Origin: Lachnospiraceae bacterium
Lineage (GTDB): Bacteria > Bacillota > Clostridia > Lachnospirales > Lachnospiraceae
Length of the DNA: 16,816 bases
Reading direction: 5' to 3'
NCBI GenBank assembly: GCA_900770225.1
Contig: CAAGJU010000066.1
Coordinates: forward strand, 1-16,816
The notes below the pieces were generated by a model. The model worked only from the letters and a program-made list of their open reading frames with translations. It was not told the origin of the DNA and made no database searches. Below are positions 1 through 6,996 of the stretch, one piece after another. A program made the translations under genes and the position numbers. Each line of letters starts with the position of its first letter. The first letter of the stretch is position 1.

Positions 1-84
1 AAATGTCCGATCGGTCTGGCAAGAGAGAACGGAAAACTGATTCCTCAATATCAGCTTTCCGAAATCAACAAAAAGGATGAATAA
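1..84 (+). CDS. 3' end of an unidentified gene
   Basis: The window opens inside a reading frame whose last 27 residues are visible (KCPIGLARENGKLIP... ending in KKDE) before a TAA stop. Codon choice looks coding, but the piece is too short to assign to a family. It lies just upstream of a second short open stretch in another frame, so it may be the tail of an intact gene that starts outside the window or part of a decayed locus. Confidence 0.35.
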   Translation, partial: KCPIGLARENGKLIPQYQLSEINKKDE

Positions 85-185
85 CCGGTGTAGTTAGAAA
101 ATATACCCGGGAATTCAAGTTAACTGGCGAAGAGGATATTCTGACACCGCAGCAGATGTATGGTGCTCACGAAGAGCAAGATTAA
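81..185 (+). pseudogene. short coding-like remnant without a start codon
   Basis: After a TGA at 78-80, this frame runs open for 34 codons (ITGVVRKYTREFKLTGEEDI, then LTPQQMYGAHEEQD) to a TAA. The composition (charged, with a GEED/TPQQMYG segment) looks like a real protein C-terminus. No ATG, GTG or TTG with a ribosome binding site precedes it, and the preceding gene stops in a different frame. A frameshifted or truncated gene remnant is the simplest reading. A continuation of the preceding protein by frameshift is possible. A strong terminator follows at once, as expected at the end of a gene. Confidence 0.25.
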
Positions 186-187
186 CG

Positions 188-217
188 AAAAAGGCAGAGC
201 GTCGGCTCTGTCTTTTT
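188..217 (+). terminator. rho-independent terminator
   Basis: A 13-nt arm AAAAAGGCAGAGC pairs with GGCTCTGTCTTTTT across a GTC loop, with one G-T pair. The right arm ends in a run of five T residues. It sits two bases after the stop of the coding remnant on the same strand and isolates it from the ATPase gene downstream. Confidence 0.75.
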
Positions 218-230
218 GTATGGGAAAAAG

Positions 231-309
231 TGTAGCTGAATGTAGCTGAATGTAGCCGAAAAATGGAAATGTAGCTGAATGTAGTTGAATGTAGCAGAGT
301 GTAGTTGTA
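231..309 (+). repeat. array of 10-bp direct repeats (TGTAGYTGAA)
   Basis: Seven copies of a decamer with consensus TGTAGYTGAA start at 231, 241, 251, 270, 280, 290 and 300. One 9-base unit, AAATGGAAA, interrupts the run at 261-269. The invariant part is TGTAG. A period of ten bases is close to one turn of B-DNA, so a protein binding each copy would line up on one face of the helix, as in iteron arrays. The array lies between a terminator and the ATPase gene start, about 64 bases upstream of the ATG. Binding by the ATPase is inferred from position only. Confidence 0.85.
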
Positions 310-324
310 GAATAGAATCGTAAC

Positions 325-345
325 TGGAAAAGGAGTGGTTTTCCA
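325..345 (+). promoter_or_regulatory. short inverted repeat before the ATPase gene
   Basis: TGGAAAA and TTTTCCA form 7-bp arms around a 7-base centre. The element lies between the decamer array and the ribosome binding site AAGGGGGAG (356-364). It could be an operator or a 5' leader hairpin; nothing in the sequence distinguishes these. Confidence 0.3.
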
Positions 346-372
346 AGCCATATACAAGGGGGAGATTTTTGT

Positions 373-1440
373 ATGGAGAAAAATCCGTTTGTGATTACAT
401 TCGGCAAAAAGCCGATTGAATATATATCCAGGCCGCATCAGACAGAAGAAATTCTCGACATGTTTCTGACGGATCCTATCACGAATCAGGTATATATTAT
501 CCGTGGACCACGTGGCAGCGGGAAGACGGTAATGCTTTCCGATATCGCCAACAGGCTTGAAGAAAACAAACAATGGATTGCGATCAGATGCGCGCCGACA
601 TCAGATATTCTCCGGGTCATCACAGAGAGTCTGCAAAGAGCAGTCCAAAAGGGGAGGTTCTCAATACATGCGGATATCCATATTCCGGTCATGGGAAACC
701 TTTCTGTTTCCCAACTGCCGGACAAGCAGTATGACACATCCGGCACCTACCAGATCACAGAGTGTTTTCAAAAAATTACCGCAAGAGGAAAAAAGGTGCT
801 GATTGCAATTGATGAAATTACCAACACTCCTCAAATGAGGGATTTTGTGAGCAACCTCCAGCTGTGGATGGGAATGGATTTCCCCGTATTCTTTCTCGGG
901 ACGGCATTATACGAAAAAATCGAAGAATTGCAGAACGTGCCAAACCTGACCTTTCTGTACCGTGCGCCAAAAATAGACCTGACCCCGCTGGATATGCCGT
1001 CGATTGCGAGATCATACCAGAAGTCACTGGGTGTTTCCGAAAAAAGAAGTCTGCAGCTTGCAAAGCTCACGCAGGGGTATTCTTTTGCATTTCAGGCGCT
1101 CGGTTTCTTATATTGGAACGCCAGACCGGTGAATAACATTGAAGATATCCTTCCGGACTACGACGCCATGCTTTCCAATGCTTCCTATTCGAAGATGTGG
1201 CAGGAAATGTCAGCCGGAGATCATGCCCTTTGCAGGGCTATAGCCGGATGCGCAAGCAGTAAGGTCGCGGATATCAGAATGGCGATGGATGACCCGGATC
1301 CTAATCGTTTCAACCAGCGAAGGATCCGGCTTAAAAACCAGGGATTGATCGACACCTCGGAACGAGGCAAAATATGTTTTTCACTCCCGAGGTTCAGGGA
1401 ATTCGTAAAGAATCAGGAAATCTTCGAAGATGGAGAGTGA
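373..1440 (+). CDS. AAA+ ATPase of the ORC/Cdc6-like (archaeal-ATPase) type with C-terminal winged helix
   Basis: A 355-residue protein. Walker A is GPRGSGKT at residues 45-52 and Walker B is VLIAIDEI at 142-149 with the D-E pair at 147-148. A sensor-1-like FLGTAL lies at 174-179. A GYSFAFQALG segment near 235-244 resembles the lid helices of ATPase_2/AAA_16 proteins. The last ~75 residues look like a winged helix-turn-helix (RFNQRRIRLKNQGLIDTSE). Together this gives an ORC/Cdc6-like plan, ATPase plus DNA-binding domain, which is family knowledge. The true function of this bacterial group is not known to me. The start is supported by AAGGGGGAG eight bases upstream. The 10-bp repeat array just upstream is a plausible binding target. 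No partner gene is obvious, and the gene stands alone between a terminator and a transposase fragment on the opposite strand. A regulator, defence or replication/partition role are all open. Confidence 0.8.
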   Translation: MEKNPFVITFGKKPIEYISRPHQTEEILDMFLTDPITNQVYIIRGPRGSGKTVMLSDIANRLEENKQWIAIRCAPTSDILRVITESLQRAVQKGRFSIHADIHIPVMGNLSVSQLPDKQYDTSGTYQITECFQKITARGKKVLIAIDEITNTPQMRDFVSNLQLWMGMDFPVFFLGTALYEKIEELQNVPNLTFLYRAPKIDLTPLDMPSIARSYQKSLGVSEKRSLQLAKLTQGYSFAFQALGFLYWNARPVNNIEDILPDYDAMLSNASYSKMWQEMSAGDHALCRAIAGCASSKVADIRMAMDDPDPNRFNQRRIRLKNQGLIDTSERGKICFSLPRFREFVKNQEIFEDGE

Positions 1441-1565
1441 GAAGTATACGCAAAAAAGAAGGGAGAAAAGTTTGAAAAAAGAGGTAGGCGGTTAGATACC
1501 GTAAAAAGGGCATAGCAAACAAACCCTCAAGAGGGCTAAAAAAAACGAATATAGACACGGCCTAA

Positions 1566-2201
1566 TCAGGGAACAGCAACAGGCGGATCATCTTTTATGA
1601 TGTATCCTCTGAGTTTCAACAGATTAAGCGCCTGTGAAGTGGTAAGTATCTTTTCTTTCTTCACAGGACGTGGAGTAAGATAGCCTTCCGCCGTATACGG
1701 CTTCAGATCTGTCAGTATGTGCCAGATAGCGGTCAGTAGCATACGGCAGATGGCGATGATGGCTTTCTTGTGACCACGGTGAGATTTGATACGGCGATAA
1801 CGTTCTGTAATCTCAGGATGTTTCTTCGATTTGATCAAAGCATTTGCAACTTGCACCAGAACTGGTTTAAGATAGGAACCAGCACGGGAAATCCGAGTGG
1901 ATTTGATCTTGAAATTACTTTGATCGTTACGGGGACAACATCCTGCCCAGGAAACAAGATGCTGGTCTGTAGGGAACACAGACATGTCGCCGCCAATCTC
2001 AGAAAGAATCTGAATCGCCGTAAAAGGGTTTTTGTCGAAACCGGGGACAGTGCGGATCAGGTTGAGCGCATCAAGGTACGGATCGGAAACACGAAAGATT
2101 TCCCGTTCTATTTCTTCCTTGTGTTTTTTCAGCTCATCGATATGATCCAGACACTGGCGAAAAATGACAGTAAATAGCATATGGATGATAATATGCGCCA
2201 T
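1566..2201 (-). CDS. IS110-family transposase, N-terminally truncated
   Basis: 211 residues matching the C-terminal half of IS110-type transposases: a coiled helix (CLDHIDELKKHKEEIEREI), then the Transposase_20 region with IRTVPGF, ILSEIGGDMSVFP and SWAGCCP. The RISRAGSYLKPVL segment carries the conserved serine of this domain (S109 here). Family members are about 400 residues and begin with an N-terminal DEDD RuvC-like domain; that half is absent, so the protein cannot be a working transposase on its own. An in-frame stop lies four codons upstream of the ATG, at 2214-2216, and the DNA beyond is AT-rich and non-coding, so the missing half is deleted rather than frameshifted. It is convergent with the ATPase gene and divergent from the recombinase gene. 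A weak stem CCCTC-AA-GAGGG at 1524-1535 with T-rich DNA on its minus-strand side could end transcription. Confidence 0.8.
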   Translation of the reverse strand: MAHIIIHMLFTVIFRQCLDHIDELKKHKEEIEREIFRVSDPYLDALNLIRTVPGFDKNPFTAIQILSEIGGDMSVFPTDQHLVSWAGCCPRNDQSNFKIKSTRISRAGSYLKPVLVQVANALIKSKKHPEITERYRRIKSHRGHKKAIIAICRMLLTAIWHILTDLKPYTAEGYLTPRPVKKEKILTTSQALNLLKLRGYIIKDDPPVAVP

Positions 2202-2206
2202 ATGAT

Positions 2207-2238
2207 TTGCGCTTTAAAATAATAATTTTATAGCGCAA
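2207..2238 (+). repeat. 14-bp inverted repeat with terminator-like T tract
   Basis: TTGCGCTTTAAAAT pairs with ATTTTATAGCGCAA around an AATA loop, with one mismatch. On the plus strand it is followed by TTGTTG and a run of seven T residues, the form of a rho-independent terminator, yet no plus-strand gene ends nearby. It sits exactly where the transposase sequence breaks off, so it may mark the old insertion boundary, a terminator orphaned by the insertion, or an operator for the recombinase promoter just downstream. Confidence 0.5.
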
Positions 2239-2241
2239 TTG

Positions 2242-2269
2242 TTGTTTTTTTCAAAGACGGTGATATACT
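2242..2269 (+). promoter_or_regulatory. probable promoter of the tyrosine recombinase gene
   Basis: TATACT at 2264-2269 is preceded by TGA, giving an extended -10 (TGATATACT). A loose -35, TTGTTT, lies at 2242-2247 with a 16-base spacer. The predicted start leaves a leader of about 150 bases before the ATG at 2428. Confidence 0.45.
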
Positions 2270-2427
2270 TGACTTAACGTTGCAGGCCAAGGCGTTAATC
2301 AGCGCCAGTCAATATTTGCAGATTCATGTTATCCGATTTAAGACCTTTATAAGACCTTCAGTTATATCTGCAGAAAGTTAAACGCAGAAATTTTAACGAA
2401 CTCAGACTTCATGTAAAGGAACAAAAA

Positions 2428-3504
2428 ATGGCCGAACTCAAATATTACCAGCAACAGGATATTCTCAATATGGAACGCATTCAGGAACTCATCAAAGACA
2501 TGCCTTCCTACATGCGCAGCTATGTCAGCTATATGAGCACCGGATCGACATCCAAGCGGACGATTCTTAATTATGTATATGATATCCGCGGATTTCTCCG
2601 TTATGTGGCGGACAGCCATAAGATCGAAATTGCCGATGTCACACCGGAGATGCTCGAGCAGCTGAATCATTTTGATTTTGACGAATACTTCCTGTACATC
2701 GATTCCTACAAGGAACAGAATGAGAACAACCGAACGATCCGCAGGACGAATACCGAGGCCGGAAAAGCCCGCAAACTCTCCTCTCTCAGATCGTTATATA
2801 ATTATCAATTAGAATACGGTTTCATAAAGACAAATCCCATTGCCTCCTACAAGCTTCGTCTGAAGCGTCAGAAGCCCCATATTACGGCCATGAATGTGTC
2901 AGAGGTCAATGATGTGATGAACGGCGTGGAGACCGGAGACGCGCTCACAGGTCGTCAGAAGAAGTTTGCCGAGCGCACGCGATATCGTGACACCGCTCTT
3001 CTCTCTCTGATGCTGAATACCGGCATCCGTGTGTCTGAATGCGTCGGCATCGATCTGGATGACATCGACTGGAAAAATAAACGCCTTCTCGTTCATCGCA
3101 AAGGCGGCGGCAATGATCCGGATGTTTTTCTCAACGATGACGCTATACAGGCGCTTCAGGATTATATCCGCCTTGAGCGGAAGCCTGCGGATCCGGACGA
3201 AAAAGCCTTATTCATATCACGCAACGGAACCCGCATGGCCGTCTGCTCTGTCGACCGTTTGGTGAAGAAATACACGGAAAATACGGTTCCCGGCAAGAAG
3301 ATTACGCCGCACAAGCTCCGCAGCACCTTCGGCACCAATCTGTACCAGGCAACGGGCGATATCCATCTGACATCCAAGGCGCTCAACCATTCCAGCATCG
3401 AAGTCACCGCATCGCATTATGCTGATGTCAATATTCGTCAGCGGAAAGAAGCTGTGGAAATTATTGAGCAGAGATATCATGAAGATGATGGAGAACGTCA
3501 ATAA
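2428..3504 (+). CDS. XerS-like tyrosine recombinase
   Basis: A 358-residue site-specific recombinase. The N-terminal SAM-like DNA-binding domain spans roughly 15-150 and the catalytic domain 160-345. The full active-site set is visible: R201 (GIRVSE), K225 (VHRKGG), H295 and R298 (TPHKLRST), H321 (LNHSS) and the nucleophile Y331 (ASHYAD). The length, the ERIQELIKDMP opening and the stretched inter-domain region with a charged insert near 165-185 resemble XerS, the single recombinase that resolves chromosome dimers in streptococci, more than the ~300-residue XerC/XerD. This is a likeness judged by eye. The start is set by AAAGGA at 2415-2420, seven bases before the ATG. It has its own promoter and no co-transcribed partner. 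A dif-like inverted repeat overlaps its stop codon, which fits the habit of xerS genes lying beside their target site. An integrase of a decayed mobile element is the alternative, given the transposase remnant next door. Confidence 0.85.
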   Translation: MAELKYYQQQDILNMERIQELIKDMPSYMRSYVSYMSTGSTSKRTILNYVYDIRGFLRYVADSHKIEIADVTPEMLEQLNHFDFDEYFLYIDSYKEQNENNRTIRRTNTEAGKARKLSSLRSLYNYQLEYGFIKTNPIASYKLRLKRQKPHITAMNVSEVNDVMNGVETGDALTGRQKKFAERTRYRDTALLSLMLNTGIRVSECVGIDLDDIDWKNKRLLVHRKGGGNDPDVFLNDDAIQALQDYIRLERKPADPDEKALFISRNGTRMAVCSVDRLVKKYTENTVPGKKITPHKLRSTFGTNLYQATGDIHLTSKALNHSSIEVTASHYADVNIRQRKEAVEIIEQRYHEDDGERQ

Positions 3505-3530
3505 GTTTACATAAAAATATTATGTCAACA
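3504..3530. other. dif-like recombination site (candidate)
   Basis: GTTTACATAA (3505-3514) and TTATGTCAAC (3520-3529) form 10-bp arms with one mismatch around a 5-base A/T centre. The left arm with its preceding A, AGTTTACATAA, is the exact reverse complement of the TTATGTAAACT arm of the Bacillus subtilis dif site as I recall it. The site begins on the last base of the recombinase stop codon. Both arms resemble the same half-site, rather than two different ones as in XerC/XerD dif. It could equally be the core site of an integrative element. Confidence 0.5.
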
Positions 3531-3533
3531 AAA

Positions 3534-3586
3534 CGGGAAAATTTTGAAAAAACGCCAAGAACCGAAAAAAATTTTTGAAAAAAAAT
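3534..3586. repeat. two A/T-rich near-repeats after the recombinase gene
   Basis: CGGGAAAATTTTGAAAAAA (from 3534) and CCGAAAAAAATTTTTGAAAA (from 3562) share the order C-G, A run, T run, TGAAAA with a spacing of 28 bases. They follow the dif-like site directly. Low sequence complexity makes chance similarity possible; they could be accessory recombinase sites. Confidence 0.3.
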
Positions 3587-3688
3587 GAACATTTACCGTA
3601 GAACCTGTTAAAAAAATAACGAGATTTGCGTCAATTTCTCCCCGCTCTCTTGATCAAAAAGATGCCTGATCATGCCCAGCGATAAGTG

Positions 3689-3769
3689 GCATCGTGATGT
3701 ACCACATGTGTGACTGCGTCATGGTGGACTGTCTTGTATTCTGCGTCGTGATGGACGGTTGTTTGAACC
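3689..3769. repeat. three imperfect 27-bp tandem repeats in a long gene-free gap
   Basis: The gap 3505-4069 holds no credible gene. Besides the sites near its left end, it contains three units starting exactly at 3689, 3716 and 3743, each opening with GCRTCRTGRTGKACY and diverging afterwards. The period of 27 is nine codons, but every frame has stops, so it is either a decayed coding repeat or a non-coding element. The right part of the gap is AT-rich; TTGTGT (4015-4020) with TTTATA (4038-4043) is a weak promoter candidate for the next gene. Confidence 0.5.
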
Positions 3770-4069
3770 TGTTTAAATTCTTCCCATTGTATGACTGATT
3801 ACACTATAAAACAATTGAAATCATATAGTTGTTGTAATATTTTCAATAAAATATCTGATACATTCCAAACATTTTTGGTTGTTTTCTACCGTATATGGTC
3901 ACAATACTGCGCAAAATATTGGATACTCACTTTCTGCTTTTCACCACTTTAATGCAGTCACTCGATGAATTTTTTCAAAGCCGAAAAGTTCTCTCTCTTT
4001 CATTGCCAAATAAGTTGTGTCATAATAGGAAAAGAATTTTATACATCCAATATATAAGGAGGCGTTTTT

Positions 4070-6717
4070 TTGAAAAAGTGGGGGTTCTCATGTGCAGCAG
4101 CTGTTTTTACCGGGATGCTGTTTTTCTGTCCTGCGCAGACGATTTTCGCTGATGATGCAGGGACGACAACTGACAACAATACTGAAATATATCTGACAGC
4201 TGAGCAAGCCGAGCTGGATGATCAGGTTGTACAGGAAGAATCAGGGAAGAAATCTGTAGTCAAATCGGCAGAATCTGAAAACACAACGGTTCCGGATGCT
4301 TCAAAGCCGCAAGATGCAAAATCATCTTCTGCTGAAGCAATCCACGCAGGATCTTCAGAGACTTCAGACCCTGCATACACCTCAGACAATGAGAATGGTA
4401 CGGATGCTGTAAAGGCAGAACCTGCTGGTACTGTTGATGAAGGAAGCAAAGCATCTGCTGATACTGTTGTTGAAGAAAGCAATGCATCTGCTGATATTTT
4501 TGATGAAAAAAAAATACAGCTACCGATGCTGCACCTGCTGATGCTACTTCTTCTGATAGCGACGAAGATGTCACACTCATAACGAATACAGACTATGAAG
4601 TTGAATCGATCAGTGACGGAGTTTATGTTATTTCTTCTGCATTAAATGGCTTCAAAGCACTCGATATATCAGGTGGCAGTATGGCAAATGGTGCCAATGT
4701 TCAGCTGTACGATGCCAACGGTACGGATGCGCAGAAATTTGACATCCGTTGGGACAGCACGGGAAAATACTATACGATTAAAAATGTACATTCCGGCTGC
4801 TCCCTGGATGTTGCAGGTGCCGGTCAGTCGAACGGTACGAACGTCTGGCAGTATGCTGAGAATGGAACTGATGCACAGAAATGGTACATCCTTCCGGATG
4901 CAAACGGCGGATATACCATTATCTCAAAGGTCAACGGGCTGGCTGTCGATGTAAAAGAAGGCTCTACTGCCAACGGCACCAATATATGGATGTATACACA
5001 GAGCGGAACAAAGGCGCAGAGCTTCCGCTTTCTGACATCAGCGGCAGGCGCAGCGATCAGTGACGGCGTTTATGAGATTGCTTCGGCACTTGACACCGGT
5101 AAGGTTCTCGATATCAGCAGCGGAACCATGAGCTCCGGCGGAAATGTGCAGATCTATCAGAAAAATAATACGGATGCGCAGAAATTTATCGTAACCGAAA
5201 CCGGTGGCGGTACTTACCGTATCACATCGCTGAATTCCGGCATGACGGTGGATCTCAACAACGGAAACGGTAACAACGGTTCTAATGTACTCCAGTCTTT
5301 CAATAATAATGCGACCTCTCAGCGCTGGTACATCCGGAACACAGGCGACGGTACCTGTTATCTTGTACCGGCTGCCGCATCAGGAAAAGCCATGGATGTT
5401 TCCGGCGGCAATGCAGCAAATGGCACAAATGTTCAGATCTATACTGCCAACGGCACAAACGCTCAGAAATTTTATTTCAACCATTCAGATTATACACCTG
5501 TCACGGGAGAATTTATTTTTGCTGATTTCGCTGACCAGAACCACGTACTGGATATAGAATCAGGATCCCGCAAGATGCAGGCAAATCTGCAGCTTTACGA
5601 TGGAAACGACACAACAGCGCAGAAATTCATCATTCAGGATAAGCGGAACGGTTTTGTTACCATCAAAAATGTAAAATCCAAGCATCTTCTTGATGTTGCG
5701 GGCGGAAGCATAGATAACAGGGCGAACGTTCAGCAGTACAGAGACAATAACACATGGGCGCAGATGTGGATTGCTCACAGGAATTCGGATGGTTCGTACA
5801 CTTTTATCAATGCCAACAGCAGTCTGGTTCTTGATGTAGAAGGCGGAAGAACAGAAAATGGTACAAACATTCAGCAGTACATTTTCAATGATTCCGCGGC
5901 GCAGAAATTTGTTCTGAAAGAAACCACCGGAACGGATACCGAAGATATCGATTACTCTGTGGAACCGCCGAAAACAATCTCTCCTTTTATCTCCATCGAT
6001 CAGGCAAGCAGTGCGGCTGTGATCAGCGGATTCGGCGGATTCAGCATTCCTGATGATGTACTGGCATCCCTGCAGGCCGGGGTTAATAATCTCACAGGAC
6101 GGGGTTATTCGACCGGATTTATTATGGTCGATATGGACAGCGGCAAGGGAATTTCCTATAATCCGGATCAGATCATTTACAGTGCCAGCACGATCAAGGG
6201 TCTGTATGTCGCTTCTCTGTGTGCTGAAAATCCGGACGCTGCCAAAAGCCATGAACAGCTTATTCACAGCATCCTCGAGTATTCGGATAATCAGGCATAT
6301 GCCAGCCTGAGAAGCATGTGCGGAACAGCCTATATCAGCGACTGGTGTAATAAGGCCGGCGTTCGCGGTGCGATCGCTTACGGAAATTATACGAGTTACA
6401 GCGCCAGAGAGCTCTGCAAACTCTGGCTGCAGAATGACACATTTTTCAATTCAGGCGACTGGGGTTCAACAGTCGGCAGCTGGTATGAACGGCCTGTTGT
6501 TTCGCCGATTCACACGAAGCTTGGTGGCCAGTATACGACTCGAACCAAAGCCGGGTGGCTCTACACTACCCCTTCCAGATCTGCCAATGATGCGGGCATC
6601 GTATATGCGAATAACCATCGTTATGCTCTGGCGATCATGACAAATGCGCCTGGCACGCTGAATCTTCTGGAGCCGCTGGTCAGTGCGATCAACGAGGCAC
6701 ATAATCGTATGTATTGA
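4070..6717 (+). CDS. secreted protein: signal peptide, acidic linker, three ricin-type beta-trefoils, serine beta-lactamase-fold domain (frameshifted at A9)
   Basis: A TTG start follows AAGGAGG (4056-4062) at seven bases. Residues 1-27 are a signal peptide ending IFA, then an acidic Ser/Ala/Glu-rich linker. In the DNA as given the first frame stops at 4582. A -1 shift in the nine A residues at 4506-4514 joins it to the frame ending at 6717, giving 882 residues. Nine ricin subdomains, most with an AQKF/W-like motif, form three beta-trefoils (about 180-320, 331-472, 478-618), a carbohydrate-binding fold. The C-terminal domain (about 639-882) carries S707-T-I-K710 (SxxK), S739-D-N (SDN) and K827-A-G, the three signatures of class A beta-lactamase/PBP-like enzymes. 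No Glu166-type omega loop is seen, so drug hydrolysis is unlikely; action on cell-wall or glycan-linked substrate is inferred. No LPXTG anchor is seen. Inverted repeats follow the stop. Confidence 0.8.
4506..4514 (+). other. A9 homopolymer at the frame switch
   Basis: Nine consecutive A residues span the last in-frame codons before the switch; in the zero frame they read GA[A AAA AAA] ATA, which contains a canonical A AAA AAA -1 slippery heptamer. A tenth A would put signal peptide and lectin/hydrolase domains in one frame. With nine, translation ends at 4582 after the linker. The other frame has a TGA at 4504-4506, so the switch must happen inside this tract. Confidence 0.85.
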
Positions 6718-6769
6718 TATAAGCGGTGTATTTTCTAGTATGCGCGGTGTATTATCCTGCACCCTGAAA

Positions 6770-6801
6770 CGGGATAAAAAGCGTTTGGCGGGTTTATCCC
6801 G
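6770..6801 (+). terminator. hairpin after the ricin/beta-lactamase-fold gene
   Basis: CGGGATAAA and TTTATCCCG make a 9-bp perfect stem with a 14-base loop, 53 bases after the stop codon. There is no T tract after it, so it may be an mRNA 3'-end stabiliser or a partial terminator rather than a classic one. Two copies of GCGGTGTATT (6723-6732 and 6744-6753) lie just before it. Confidence 0.4.
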
Positions 6802-6807
6802 CTATTG

Positions 6808-6858
6808 AAACGGAGAGCCACACCCGATCATTTCGCGATCAGATGTGGCTCTCCGTTT
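6808..6858 (+). terminator. 15-bp perfect inverted repeat, probable terminator
   Basis: AAACGGAGAGCCACA pairs perfectly with TGTGGCTCTCCGTTT. The arms carry terminal A and T runs, so the hairpin can act in either direction. The interior has a second pairing, GATC with GATC. It lies between two convergent genes. Confidence 0.65.
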
Positions 6859-6885
6859 GTGTGAAATGTAAAATAAGAAATTATC

Positions 6886-6934
6886 GAAATACAGAAAGCA
6901 AGCGGCTCAGATAACTGCTGGCTTTCTGTATTTC
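6886..6934 (-). terminator. 14-bp inverted repeat, probable terminator of the kinase-like gene
   Basis: GAAATACAGAAAGC pairs perfectly with GCTTTCTGTATTTC. Read on the minus strand it lies 62 bases after the kinase-like stop and is followed by the T-rich stretch GATAATTTCTTATTTTAC. It completes a set of three inverted repeats in the 279-base convergent gap. Confidence 0.55.
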
Positions 6935-6996
6935 TGCTATTATGTTCATGTCATTTTCAGCATATCATCTGAATATTTCATGTATAGTATCGCTGA

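Noticed and set aside
231..309. Repeat array considered as a CRISPR array
   Set aside because: The units are 10 bases, directly abutting and without unique spacers, and no cas gene is nearby.
115..573. Minus-strand open frame across the decamer array
   Set aside because: It overlaps the terminator, the repeats and the start of the ATPase gene, and its protein is a low-complexity echo of the repeats.
1770..2177. Plus-strand open frame within the transposase fragment
   Set aside because: It is a shadow of the IS110 sequence on the other strand, with no ribosome binding site or recognisable domain.
4222..4580. Minus-strand open frames opposite the acidic linker
   Set aside because: They come from the GCA/TCT-rich codons of the linker read in reverse and have biased, repetitive composition.
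5560..6267. 235-codon minus-strand open frame opposite the lectin gene
   Set aside because: The plus strand shows clear ricin repeats and catalytic motifs here; the minus frame has no domain and no start signal.
6000..6717. Calling the C-terminal domain a functional beta-lactamase
   Set aside because: SxxK, SDN and KAG are present, but the omega-loop glutamate motif is not seen and the protein carries lectin repeats, so antibiotic hydrolysis is not supported.
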